A stretch of 35,383 nt of DNA from Planctomycetaceae bacterium (lineage in GTDB: Bacteria > Planctomycetota > Planctomycetia > Planctomycetales > Planctomycetaceae). Position 1 is the stretch's first letter. Each line of letters starts with the position of its first letter. Location of the stretch: assembly GCA_015485495.1 (NCBI GenBank), contig WFTL01000107.1, forward strand, positions 1 to 35,383. The letters run 5' to 3'. Positions 1 through 8,464 of the stretch are shown here, in pieces. The notes under the pieces are model-generated. The model was not told the DNA's origin. It was given only the letters and a program-made list of their open reading frames with translations, and did no database searches. Both the position numbers and the translations under genes were made by a program.

Positions 1-612
1 CTTCGGCAGATGCTGCTGCGGGACGATGTGTACCTGATCGGCTGTCGAAACAGAGATCGCCGCGACCTGGCCCGGCAGGCGGTCGTCACCGCCACAAGCT
101 GTGCTGCTGACATGGATGTCCGGCAGGTGATATCCGGGCAGACACGCTGCGTCCACGGACCGCGAGGAGCAGCCTTCGAACGGTCGTTTCCGGGCATCCA
201 TCGCTGGATGTCCGACCCGGCCGATGGTTTTCCGGCAGCAGTTCAGCTCGACTGGCCGCAGCCGATTTCCGTGAACACGATTCAGCTTGTATTCGATACC
301 GGACTGCATCGCCATCTGACACTCAGCCATCACGACGGTTACACAGCCCGGATGTGCTGGGGCCGCTCGCAGCCGGAGACGGTCCGTGATTATTCGATCG
401 ACGCGCTCAGCGGAACAGCCTGGATTCGCCTAGTCGATGTGCAGGAAAACTATCAGCGGCTGCGCCGTCACCGGCTGTCGTCTCCTGTTACGGTTCAGTC
501 CCTTCGAATCACCGTCCGATCAACGGCCGGTCTGGACCACGCACGGATCTGCGAAATCCGAGTGGAGGCACCAGATGCTGAACCGGAATTCAGCGGCCGG
601 CATTCCGCCTGA
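1..612 (+). CDS. C-terminal part of an FAD-dependent oxidoreductase (5' end outside window)
   Basis: The reading frame is open from base 1 (it begins Leu-Arg-Gln before the first Met at base 10), so the gene starts upstream and only its last ~203 residues are visible. The visible part resembles the tail of large planctomycete FAD-dependent oxidoreductases: a segment ending the oxidoreductase region (LLRDDVYLIG, then DRRDLARQA), followed by a discoidin-like beta domain with the phrases WPQPISVNTIQLVFDTGLHR, LTLSHHDGY, PETVRDYSID and ENYQRLRRHR. The FAD-binding Rossmann domain is not in view, so the enzymatic class rests on family resemblance of the tail. The tail probably binds a ligand or mediates contacts; its substrate cannot be read. 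The frame ends at a TGA, and about 900 bp without a gene follow. Confidence 0.7.
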   Translation, partial: LRQMLLRDDVYLIGCRNRDRRDLARQAVVTATSCAADMDVRQVISGQTRCVHGPRGAAFERSFPGIHRWMSDPADGFPAAVQLDWPQPISVNTIQLVFDTGLHRHLTLSHHDGYTARMCWGRSQPETVRDYSIDALSGTAWIRLVDVQENYQRLRRHRLSSPVTVQSLRITVRSTAGLDHARICEIRVEAPDAEPEFSGRHSA

Positions 613-694
613 TTCCGGATGTTCCTGTACGGTTCAGGTTGCGCGAATTTCCGATCGACACGCCGCTTATCGTCTGCACACGGTGAACTGCAGT

Positions 695-850
695 CCGCAG
701 GCCGGACCCAGGAGCGGAGCAAGGCCGAACCGGCAGTCCCGAAGGCGCTGGAACGTAATCACATGAAGGATTGCCGAACAACGCTGCATTTTCTCAGTGT
801 GCGCAACTCTGTGTCCTCTGTGTCCTCTGTGGCTCAGTGGCTCAGTGAGA
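695..850. repeat. Dispersed intergenic repeat, copy A
   Basis: This copy aligns with 35236-35377 at the other end of the window. The first 42 bases align without gaps at 36 identities (695-736 against 35236-35277). The 14-mer atcacatgaaggat is identical in both (758-771 and 35300-35313), acgctgc-ttttct recurs at 781-794 and 35324-35337, and both end near tgtggctca (828-836 and 35362-35370). Both copies lie in non-coding DNA, which argues for a genome-wide interspersed element and not a conserved gene. Confidence 0.7.
807..847. repeat. Short tandem repeat (9-mer then 8-mer units)
   Basis: Inside repeat copy A, the 9-mer ctctgtgtc occurs twice in tandem from 807 and a third partial unit follows (ctctgtg). 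After that the 8-mer ggctcagt occurs twice (831-846). Copy B at the right end has only one version of this segment, so the tandem expansion is specific to copy A. Confidence 0.7.
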
Positions 851-1468
851 AGCAAACGACATGCATCCGGACGGAAACGATCGTTTCGTACTCGCCGGGT
901 CAAATAGAACGATCCAGCACCATAAAGGAATCTCTTACAGAGCCGCGGAGGCGCAGCGTTCGGCAGGCAGGCGTCAGGGCTTTCGATGACAGGGTATGCA
1001 GGCGGAACGGCACAAGCTGTCCGGTTGGTGCGCGGGTGATCGTTGTCACCGAAGGGCTCGCCCCCCTTCCGCAGTGATGGAGAAGCTGCCCGCAGAAGCG
1101 ATCCGGCAGTCCGCGATCACGATGGAACGACCTGTCAGCACGAAGGAGCAGCCCTCAGATGCCGAATCGGGGGTGCACGATCGCTGAGCGGCCATGCCGG
1201 CTGCGTGGGCGTCGCGACACACCGGTTCGACGCGCGGGCCTGCGGCCCTGCGGTGAAATGTTCGCGTTGTGCCGATGGCCGAAATGTATGCGATCGGTGC
1301 ACGACAACCGGCAGTTCGCCGTGCGCATACACACTCTCATAACGCCTGGTACAGAAAATGGGGGGTACTTCAACACCGTGCGCGTCCCTGCCTGGACCGT
1401 AACGTCGGGTTCGATCGAAGCACCTGGCTGCGGAAAACGGGAGCCAGGGGTTGTGACAGCGATGGATG

Positions 1469-1490
1469 CCGGACGCTCACGCGTTTCCGG
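1469..1490 (-). terminator. Possible terminator hairpin after the FtsK operon
   Basis: Read on the minus strand, 23 bp past the stop of the FtsK-like gene, ccgg-aa-acgc-gtga-gcgt-ccgg can fold into a two-part stem with a bulge and a four-base loop. No U-tract follows, so intrinsic termination is uncertain; it could equally be an RNA-stabilising hairpin. Confidence 0.25.
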
Positions 1491-1513
1491 CCGACACCGG
1501 ATAGCGCCGGGAA

Positions 1514-4500
1514 TCACTCGATGCGGATGGATTCGATGTCCGGATCCGGACCGGAGTTTCCGGAGCGGCGGGCGGCGATTTCGCGGATCCAGTCGGCACC
1601 GGGCCAGGCGAAGGGGCGGAATTTTTCCACGCTGCCGGTTTCGTCCCGGTACAGCAGGGCCCGACCGGATCCCAGACCGGCGGCGGCCGGCGAATCCACC
1701 AGGCTGGCGGAATCCGTCTGATTCATTCGCAGCGCCACGCGATTCTCGAATTCCCTCAGCAGAGTTGCGGACAGCCAGCGGGTCACATTGCTGTAAGTGT
1801 CCGCCCAGATGACCACATGCAGGCCCACCAGAGGACCGCGGCGAATGAGGTCTCCCAGTTTCGTGGCCGTTGTCGCCTTCGCGGCATCTCCAAAACTTCC
1901 CAGACCGAATTCGTCGTCGTCGCGGCGGAGTTCCCGAAACTGTCCGATGTCGCGGATGATCAGCAGCCGTTCGGGACGCACCGCATGATCGGCCATCTGT
2001 TCCCGCCGTTCCAGCTCCGCCAGAAAATCATCGATCACCCCGGCTGTCGCGTCAGCGGCCGCCAGGCGGCACCCCGGGACCGCTCCGGAATCGACCAGAT
2101 CGTCGAAGCGTGCCAGAACATCGGGCTGTCGGATGCTGTGCAGCAGTGTGACGCCGGCTTCGGAACCGGCTGCTCCGCAGACACTGATCAGAATCATGGC
2201 CAGCATGCTGTCGATGGCTGTTTCGTCCTGTCCGACAAGCAGCAGATTCTGGCCTCCTGCACGCCGCAGCCGGACATGAACCGGACCGGCAATGGCCACT
2301 GGTTCTCCCAGCCAGACAGACGGCGGATCGAAACTCCGCCGGGTGGCATCGGGAGATCCCTGCAGGGCGGCCTGCAAAGGTCCACAGTGCTCCACCGCCG
2401 GCGGCACACTGCCTTCGAAAACGATCATCGGCCGTTCACCGGACGGAGCGCTGCGTTCGCGGAGCAGACGAATCCACTGTTCGCGTTCTTCGTCGTCCAG
2501 CCAGGCAATCTGAAACGGATGGTTGCCTTCCCGCAGGCCGTTGGCATCGTTGTAGATCGCTTCCCCCGGTCGTGTCAGCAGACGGGCGGCGGCGTTGTCT
2601 TCGCTGAGGATCAGATGGGCATCGCTTTCGCTGCACTGCAGGGCCACTCGCACAGCGACCTGTCCCAGTGTGCTGCGCGCCAGCGAGTAGGCGCCGCCGA
2701 GTGTCTGGGAACCAAGCATCACATGGATGCCGAATGCCCGCCCCTGTCGAATGAGGCGATCCAGCAGCAGAGACGCCCGTGAGGACACTCGATCTTCGGC
2801 CGTGAAGAATTCCTGGAACTCATCGATCAGCAGCAGCAGGCGGGGCATCGGTTCATCGGGAAAGGCCGTTCGGAACGACGGCACATCCTGGACGCCGCGG
2901 CTGCGAAACAGTTCGCCTCGTTCCTGCAGGACACCGTCCAGACGTTCCAGCACACTCAGCCCGAACTCCCGGTCGCTTTCAATGGCCACGACACGGGCAT
3001 GCGGCAGCCGCTCAGCAGCATACGTGCGGAATTCCACGCCCTTCTTGAAATCGATCAGCCAGAACTCGATTTCATCCGGGCTGTAGTGCAGGGCCAGGTT
3101 CGTCACCACGATGTGCAGAAACGTCGATTTGCCTGAACCCGTTTTCCCGGCCACCAGGACGTGCTGCGAAGTGCCTCGTCCCAGACGCAGAAACTGCAGC
3201 CGGGCCGCTCCGGCGCGACCGATGGGCAGGTCGATGCCGTCTGCCGTCGAGTGCGACCAGATGGCGTTCGGCGCGGGCGCGATCCGCCGAAAGCTGACTT
3301 CCACACGCCGCGCATCTTTGGACTGTTCACCCACAGCCCGAACCAGACGCACGGCCGCAGCCGGTTCCGGTTCCGCTTCTGCTTCGAACCGGATGCCCGA
3401 AAGCTGTTCGGAAGCCGGAAGGACCCGGCCGTCGGACACACGAAAGACCGTGCCATGTTCCCGAAGCTGTTCGACGTCGAATCCGGGCGGACTGCCGGTC
3501 GCGGGGTTCCATGCAGTCAGCGTGTGGACACCGCAGCGGGGGCCGCTGGTGAGGATCGACGACAGATGCCGTGCCGCGTCTTCAGACAGTCCGGCGGGGA
3601 AATCGGCGATGACGACGAAATGGTACGGCTCGGCGACTTCTCCGGCGGCAGCGTTGTATTCTTCAATGGTACGGAATTCGCTTCGCAGGTACGTCTGGAA
3701 CACATCTTCCATGTGTTCGGTGATGTTGCGGAGCTGACTGCGAATCTGCAGTTCATCGGTCCAGATACGGCTTTGAATGAGCAGTTCATCGAAGTCGGCC
3801 AGGTGCATCATGGCCGAGAAACTCTGCCCCAGCCCGACCGGATCGATGAGCGTCAGGCGAATGCGGCCGGGGGGAATGGTCAGCAGCAGTCTGAGGATCT
3901 GAGCCCGCAGAAAGCCGAGGGCCGTTTCCCGTCCGGCCGCATCGTGTTCCACGACGATCGATGTGTCTTCGGGAAACACCAGCACTGCCGGCATGTCGAC
4001 ACAAAGCTGACCGGAAGGCGAATGGTCCGCGGTTCCGGACGACAGGAAGGCATCCGGCGTCCGATCGTCGGGACTATCGGGAAGCCGGGGCAGGGCGACA
4101 AGAAAATCTCCGGGGGTGATGGCCCGGGGCATCACCTTCGACGCTGTCCATCGCTGTGCAGGAGGATCCGGCCAGCCGCGGGAGGATCCGACAGCGGCCC
4201 GCGCTGCCCGGGCCATCATGTGAACACGGTCCGCCTGCCGGGACCAGCATTCGGCCTGTTCGCGGATTTCCACCAGCGAAGCCTGAATGGTCTCATCGAA
4301 CTGACGACGGCATTCGGCCTGTTGTTCCTGCCGGGCCTGCTGCACATTCAGGCTGAGAGCCCGCAGGTTCTGCTGCAGCCGTTCATCGATCTGCTGCAGG
4401 TCCCGGGCGGCCTGTTCGTTCTGCTGCTTTTCGAATGCAGCACATTCGTCTTCGCAGTGCCGGCGCATCTGCTGCAGCCGTTCTTCCACGGCGGCCCGCT

Positions 4501-5560
4501 GCTTTCCGAACTGCTGTTCGATCTGACGTGTCTTCTTCTTTCTCCGGGAAGCCGCCTGCCGGCGCCATGTTTCGGCCGTGCGTTCGAGTTTGTTCAGAAG
4601 CTGTGCCGTTCGCTGATCGCGCACCTGTTTCAGGCTGAGCAGACTGCTGTATTTCTGCAGCATGGACTGAAAGTCGCTGCGCAGACGCGTCTGCACGACC
4701 AGAGTGCTGAGCACTGCGAAAAAGGCACCGGCCGCCAGACCGCTCACAACCACCACGATCAGCCAGGTCCAGCCGTCCGGTCCGGGGTCCGACCCCAGCA
4801 GACTCCGGAGCCGGTCTCCTTTCCAGATCGCCACAGGAACCATCGTCAGCACGGAACAGACAGCAGACAGCAGCCACAGGCGCGGTCCGCGAATCCACTG
4901 AGCCGGCAGGAAGGATTCCATGCGGGCCGCCTGAGCGAACAGGTCGTCACCGGTCTGCTGAATGGTGGCTGTCAGATCGGCCTGTTCACCGGTCCACGGC
5001 CGGGGAGGCGGATCGCGCCGTTCCGTTCCCGCGTGGCATTCATCCAGCCACTGCTGGGCCCGGCGAATGCGGTCTTCCAGACGTTTCAGGAGATCCTGGA
5101 TCGCCTGGTTCTGAAGCCGGCAGGTGTCCTTCTCACGTTCCAGCTCTCCGACCGGGCTGTCCACCGCCTCCTCATCCAGCACGGACTGCAGCACCCACAG
5201 TTCGTTCTTTTCCTGTTCCCGAATGCGGGCGATTTCTTCCTTCAGTTCCGATGTGATCTCCTGCAGAGTCTCCTGTTTCTCGCGTCGGAACGACTCCACC
5301 CGACTCCGGCAGTCCTGTTCGATGGCCTGACGTTCTGCCTGAGCGGCGTCGCGCAGCCGGGTCTGTTCCTTCTGCAGCCGGTCGGTGTGCCAGCGGTCGA
5401 TGACTTCCAGGTGCTCCTGCCGTTCCTGTTCCCGGGCGGCGATCTGTTTTTGCAGATCAACCACGCGGTCACGGGCTGCGCGGCAGGCGGCCACGCAGTC
5501 GGACAGCAGCATCAGCTGCCGGCTGAAGGATTCCGGAAACTCCTGTTCATCAGATTCCAT
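1514..5560 (-). CDS. FtsK/SpoIIIE-type membrane ATPase of a type VII secretion-like system (EssC/EccC-like)
   Basis: This is the probable motor of a WXG100 export system. Numbered from the Met at 5560 (1348 residues): a long coiled coil (~10-170), two membrane helices (~228-246 and 265-289), a second coiled coil (~300-445), then three FtsK-like lobes. Only the middle lobe has an intact ATPase site: Walker A GKTGSGKST at ~805-813 and Walker B LLLLIDEFQEF at ~908-918. The first lobe (~525-690) has EHDAAGRET and the third (~1100-1300) has VGQDETAID where a P-loop would be, so both look catalytically dead. Three lobes after a membrane anchor match EssC/EccC; the FHA domains of Firmicute EssC are replaced by a coiled coil. 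A longer start at 5662 would add 34 residues, but that segment is Pro/Cys-rich and unlike the rest, and neither start has a strong ribosome-binding site. It is the last gene of a four-gene operon. Confidence 0.85.
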   Translation of the reverse strand: MESDEQEFPESFSRQLMLLSDCVAACRAARDRVVDLQKQIAAREQERQEHLEVIDRWHTDRLQKEQTRLRDAAQAERQAIEQDCRSRVESFRREKQETLQEITSELKEEIARIREQEKNELWVLQSVLDEEAVDSPVGELEREKDTCRLQNQAIQDLLKRLEDRIRRAQQWLDECHAGTERRDPPPRPWTGEQADLTATIQQTGDDLFAQAARMESFLPAQWIRGPRLWLLSAVCSVLTMVPVAIWKGDRLRSLLGSDPGPDGWTWLIVVVVSGLAAGAFFAVLSTLVVQTRLRSDFQSMLQKYSSLLSLKQVRDQRTAQLLNKLERTAETWRRQAASRRKKKTRQIEQQFGKQRAAVEERLQQMRRHCEDECAAFEKQQNEQAARDLQQIDERLQQNLRALSLNVQQARQEQQAECRRQFDETIQASLVEIREQAECWSRQADRVHMMARAARAAVGSSRGWPDPPAQRWTASKVMPRAITPGDFLVALPRLPDSPDDRTPDAFLSSGTADHSPSGQLCVDMPAVLVFPEDTSIVVEHDAAGRETALGFLRAQILRLLLTIPPGRIRLTLIDPVGLGQSFSAMMHLADFDELLIQSRIWTDELQIRSQLRNITEHMEDVFQTYLRSEFRTIEEYNAAAGEVAEPYHFVVIADFPAGLSEDAARHLSSILTSGPRCGVHTLTAWNPATGSPPGFDVEQLREHGTVFRVSDGRVLPASEQLSGIRFEAEAEPEPAAAVRLVRAVGEQSKDARRVEVSFRRIAPAPNAIWSHSTADGIDLPIGRAGAARLQFLRLGRGTSQHVLVAGKTGSGKSTFLHIVVTNLALHYSPDEIEFWLIDFKKGVEFRTYAAERLPHARVVAIESDREFGLSVLERLDGVLQERGELFRSRGVQDVPSFRTAFPDEPMPRLLLLIDEFQEFFTAEDRVSSRASLLLDRLIRQGRAFGIHVMLGSQTLGGAYSLARSTLGQVAVRVALQCSESDAHLILSEDNAAARLLTRPGEAIYNDANGLREGNHPFQIAWLDDEEREQWIRLLRERSAPSGERPMIVFEGSVPPAVEHCGPLQAALQGSPDATRRSFDPPSVWLGEPVAIAGPVHVRLRRAGGQNLLLVGQDETAIDSMLAMILISVCGAAGSEAGVTLLHSIRQPDVLARFDDLVDSGAVPGCRLAAADATAGVIDDFLAELERREQMADHAVRPERLLIIRDIGQFRELRRDDDEFGLGSFGDAAKATTATKLGDLIRRGPLVGLHVVIWADTYSNVTRWLSATLLREFENRVALRMNQTDSASLVDSPAAAGLGSGRALLYRDETGSVEKFRPFAWPGADWIREIAARRSGNSGPDPDIESIRIE

Positions 5561-5692
5561 CGTGCTGTCCGCGTACGGGTCGGTTCGACAGACCGGTTTC
5601 TGTGTCGGAAAAGAACTTTTGGAATGAGGCGGCACGCTGCAGCCCGCCTGACGAATCGGCATGCAGCAGACGCATTGCCGCGGGGTCTGCTT

Positions 5693-5944
5693 TCAGAATA
5701 CATCCTCTCCCAGTTCCCGGCGATGAGCACATTCTCGTTGAGCCTTTCCCATGACCTGAGCCGTGCGGCTGACGGCATCCAGAAGCAGCGCCACCTGACT
5801 GTGCAGCGGTTTCAGATACTCTTCTTCCACAGTGTGGCTGACCGGATCGGACCATTCTTCCTTCGTCGTCTGCCAGGCCTGTTCCAGTCGTTTCAGAGCG
5901 TCTTCCAGCCGTGCGGCCGGAGAAAGAAAATCGGCTCGGCGCAT
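5693..5944 (-). CDS. Small helical protein of the WXG100 operon, possibly WXG-like
   Basis: An 83-residue, charged, probably all-helical protein. Its start overlaps the stop of the upstream gene as TGATG (5942-5946), so translation is likely coupled. A longer reading frame in the same phase extends to 6421, but that upstream part overlaps the well-supported 217-residue gene and is Arg/Pro-rich, so the Met at 5944 is preferred. The sequence contains EQAWQTTKEEWSDPVSHTVE followed by EEYLKPLHSQ. The central Trp-Ser-Asp between two helices recalls the WXG turn, but the match is too loose to assign the family. Position between the coiled-coil gene and the ATPase suggests a chaperone, substrate or structural partner. 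No named family is recognised. Confidence 0.7.
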   Translation of the reverse strand: MRRADFLSPAARLEDALKRLEQAWQTTKEEWSDPVSHTVEEEYLKPLHSQVALLLDAVSRTAQVMGKAQRECAHRRELGEDVF

Positions 5945-6597
5945 CAGTCGTCTCCTGAACGGGTGGATGAAGGGGAATTCGGGCTTCTGTCGGCAGGCGT
6001 TCCGGAATCCTGCTGAGGTTCCGGGCCGGATTCGGTCGTGCGGCCGTCGCCGTCCTGCCGTTCCGTCCAGGCGGCCGGATCGCCGAAATCCAGCCGGTCC
6101 GGAGACCAGGACGGCAGCCGCACGCGGCTGTAGCTGTCGATGCGGTCGGCGGACTGCTGCAGCAGAGCGATCAGACGGGGCAGGTCGCGTTCGAGTGCCT
6201 GCATGAGCTGAGACGCGCGGCCCTGGTATTCTTCGGCCTCCTGACGGGCCTGGATCGACCAGTGTCGAATGACTCCGATCTGCCTGCGGGCGAATTCGAG
6301 CTGCTGTTTCCAGTACTGAACGTTTTTCTGTTCTTCGTAGCAGGTCGGACGGAAGTCTCCCACGCGGCGCATGCGGCACTGGTGCAGCAGAACGCGGGCT
6401 TCGGCGAAACGCCGATCGCACAGTTCGATTTCCCGTTTCCAGAACCCGGGTCGGTCCCGTTCGATCCAGCCGATGATGCGGCTGATTTCCATTTCGATCT
6501 GGGTCAGGCAGATGCGGGCTTCTTCACGAAACTGCACCACGGCCGCGGCGAATGTCCGCAGTGCATCGAGCGATCTGATATGGGCGGATTCCGACAT
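5944..6597 (-). CDS. Coiled-coil protein of the WXG100/FtsK operon
   Basis: 217 residues. The first ~155 are predicted long amphipathic helices rich in Arg, Glu and Gln, with several Trp, such as IIGWIERDRP, FWKREIEL and QYWKQQLEFA. A linker (about 155-175) with VRLPSWSPDRLDFGDPAAW follows, and then a disordered acidic Ser/Pro/Asp tail. There is no signal peptide and no membrane segment. The start at 6597 lies 11 bp after the WXG100 gene stop, and the stop overlaps the next start as TGATG. No known family is recognised. Operon position and helical content suggest a substrate, a chaperone or a cytosolic adaptor of the ATPase; this is inference. Confidence 0.75.
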   Translation of the reverse strand: MSESAHIRSLDALRTFAAAVVQFREEARICLTQIEMEISRIIGWIERDRPGFWKREIELCDRRFAEARVLLHQCRMRRVGDFRPTCYEEQKNVQYWKQQLEFARRQIGVIRHWSIQARQEAEEYQGRASQLMQALERDLPRLIALLQQSADRIDSYSRVRLPSWSPDRLDFGDPAAWTERQDGDGRTTESGPEPQQDSGTPADRSPNSPSSTRSGDD

Positions 6598-6608
6598 CGT
6601 ATCAGGCC

Positions 6609-6881
6609 CTACTGCTGCTGCAGATATTCTTCGATGAGCTGGGCCTTGCGGACCAGATACGGGATGTAGGCTTCGTTCATTTCCACGAAACGGCTGAGTG
6701 CTTTCAGGCTCTGCCGAAAATCTTCAGAAAACTTCTGATGTTCCTGGTCGCGCCACGTCTGCGAAAGCGTGTTGAGCTGCCCGCCGATCATGGCGGATTT
6801 TTCGCTGAGTTCTTCGTTGAAGCGTCGCAGAGCCTGAGCGAATCGCCGCAGTTCTGCGGGATCGACAATCGCCTGAGTCAT
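6609..6881 (-). CDS. WXG100-family protein (Esx-like type VII substrate)
   Basis: 90 residues, the usual WXG100 size, with helix-turn-helix composition and a central Trp at residue 43 in the turn (QTWRDQEHQKF). WRD stands in place of the canonical WXG, a common variation. The start at 6881 is chosen because GAGGAA lies about 6-7 bases upstream; the longer frame to 6935 adds 18 residues without a good site. The C-terminus (LVRKAQLIEEYLQQQ) carries no clear YxxxD/E export signal in the usual spacing. It is the first gene of the operon ending with the FtsK-like ATPase, which is the strongest support for a type VII-like role. Family knowledge: such proteins dimerise as four-helix bundles and are exported by EssC/EccC ATPases. 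Confidence 0.85.
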   Translation of the reverse strand: MTQAIVDPAELRRFAQALRRFNEELSEKSAMIGGQLNTLSQTWRDQEHQKFSEDFRQSLKALSRFVEMNEAYIPYLVRKAQLIEEYLQQQ

Positions 6882-7003
6882 CCCGGATTCCTCATACCGC
6901 ACCGTGGTCCGTCCATTCGTTCCGTATCCATACAAACGAATTTCGGCACGTGTGGTAAGCCGGAAATGCGGCCGGTTCGGCAGGAATCAGAAATTCGGTC
7001 CGG

Positions 7004-8464
7004 TCAGGTGGACGCTGCCATCCGGAATCCAGGCGGCTCGGCCGCGCCGACGGCCGGACGACCATGGTCCCGCCGGCGGATGAGATCCAGAGCGGCCAGG
7101 CGATAGGCTTCGGCCAGTGTGGGAAAATTGAAAATGCTGTCGGCCAGGGCATCCACCGTCATTCCGGCCGTCAGAGCCATCTGCCCCGGATGAATGAGTT
7201 CCGCGGCGCCTTCTCCGGCAATCTGCACCCCCAGAATCCGAGAACCATGCTCGTCGGCCACCAGCCGCAGCAGTCCTTCCGAAGATGCCATGATGTGCGC
7301 CCGGGCCAGACGGTCGAACGGCACGGTGGCCGTCATGACGTCACGGGACTGTTCCGCAGCCTGCTGTTCGGTCAGTCCGACCGTGGCGATTTCGGGAATC
7401 GTATAGATCCCGATCGGGATCACAGGACCGGCCGGAAGGTTCCTGCCGGTCAGAGCATGACAGGCGGCCTGCCGTCCCTGTTCCATGGAAGTGGATGCCA
7501 GGGCCGGTGGTCCGATCGCATCACCCACGGCATAGATGTGCGGCACATTCGTGCGGCAGCAGTCATCGACGGCCAGGAGGCCCCGATCCGTGACAGACAG
7601 CCCCGCGTTCTCGATGTTCAGCAGATCCAGACAGGCCACGCGTCCCTGAGCGATGAGAGCTTTGTCGGCGGAAACGGTTTCACCGGATTCCAGCGTCACC
7701 TGCACCGAGCTGATGCCGTCCCAGCACACGGACCGCACCGGACAGCCGCCCCGAAACGTCCCTCCGGCCGCCTGGAACCGGCTGAGAAACACGCGGACGA
7801 GGTCCGGTTCGAGAAATCCCAGAGGAGCAGCGGATCTGTCGATGAGCGTCACCTGCACGCCCAGAGCAGCGAATGTCGACGCGTATTCGCAGGCGATGAC
7901 ACCGCCGCCCACGATGGCCAGAGACCGCGGCAGATAGGTCATGGCCAGAATGGAATCGCTGTCGAGAATGTTTTCATGATCCACCTCGATGTGATCCGGA
8001 TGACGGGGGCGTGAACCGGTGGCGATGATGATGGATTCCCCGGTCACTTCGCGTATCCGGCCGTGCACGTCGGTGACGGCGATGCGATGAGTCGACACGA
8101 AACCGGCCTGACCACTGATCGTTTCGATGCCCGCGGCATCCAGTTCCTGACGAGCGGCTTCGTGATGGGCATGAACCACCTGATCCAGACGAGTCATCAG
8201 ACTGGCCATGGCCAGGCGGCTGTCGTGGCTGATATCGCACACGCCTCCGCTGCGACGCCGCAGGGCACTGAGCACGACGGACGTTTCCCGGAGTGTCTTG
8301 CTGGGGATCGTTCCGTAACGAACGCAGGCACCACCGACCTGGCGGTCCCGTTCCACCACCAGCACACGGGCTCCGTGGCCGGCTGCTTCCAGAGCGGCAT
8401 TGCGGCCGGCCGGACCGCTGCCGATCACGACCACATCGTACATCGTTCCGGCGGCAATCATCAT
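7004..8464 (-). CDS. sthA: Soluble pyridine nucleotide transhydrogenase (Si-specific NAD(P)+ transhydrogenase)
   Basis: A 486-residue flavoprotein disulfide reductase-family enzyme. It has the FAD-binding motif VVVIGSGPAG near residues 11-20, a second Rossmann fold for NAD(P) (AIVGGGVIACEYAS, ~182-195), the GD-containing FAD motif (IYAVGDAIG) and a C-terminal dimerisation domain. The region that holds the redox disulfide in lipoamide dehydrogenases reads GGACVRYGTIPSKTLRE: one Cys (47), with Tyr-Gly-Thr where the second Cys would fall. This pattern and the TIPSKTLRE phrase are characteristic of SthA/UdhA, which moves hydride between NADPH and NAD+. The start at 8464 overlaps the HDOD gene stop as ATGA and has GGGAC upstream; the internal Met at 8443 is a possible alternative. 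A dihydrolipoamide dehydrogenase-like oxidoreductase of other function is the main alternative. Confidence 0.88.
   Translation of the reverse strand: MMIAAGTMYDVVVIGSGPAGRNAALEAAGHGARVLVVERDRQVGGACVRYGTIPSKTLRETSVVLSALRRRSGGVCDISHDSRLAMASLMTRLDQVVHAHHEAARQELDAAGIETISGQAGFVSTHRIAVTDVHGRIREVTGESIIIATGSRPRHPDHIEVDHENILDSDSILAMTYLPRSLAIVGGGVIACEYASTFAALGVQVTLIDRSAAPLGFLEPDLVRVFLSRFQAAGGTFRGGCPVRSVCWDGISSVQVTLESGETVSADKALIAQGRVACLDLLNIENAGLSVTDRGLLAVDDCCRTNVPHIYAVGDAIGPPALASTSMEQGRQAACHALTGRNLPAGPVIPIGIYTIPEIATVGLTEQQAAEQSRDVMTATVPFDRLARAHIMASSEGLLRLVADEHGSRILGVQIAGEGAAELIHPGQMALTAGMTVDALADSIFNFPTLAEAYRLAALDLIRRRDHGRPAVGAAEPPGFRMAAST

Larger units (their letters stand above)
613..1513. other. Gene-free stretch, 901 bp
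   Basis: No reading frame here has a convincing start, ribosome-binding site or protein-like composition; the short frames are rich in Arg, Pro and Cys. The left third contains a dispersed repeat copy (about 695-850) with short tandem units. The sequence around 936-960 (acagagccgcggaggcgcag) looks like another degenerate piece of the same repeat type. The right end carries a hairpin that may end the minus-strand operon. The remainder shows nothing recognisable. Confidence 0.6.

Noticed and set aside
1159-1812. 217-codon frame in the left gene-free stretch
   Set aside because: It is Arg/Pro/Cys-rich, runs into the antisense of the ATPase gene and has no ribosome-binding site.
3161-6016. 951-codon open frame on the plus strand
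   Set aside because: It is fully antisense to the FtsK-like ATPase and its small neighbour, is rich in Arg, Pro, Gly and Phe, and has no domain or ribosome-binding site. Coding evidence on the minus strand (motifs, overlaps) is strong.
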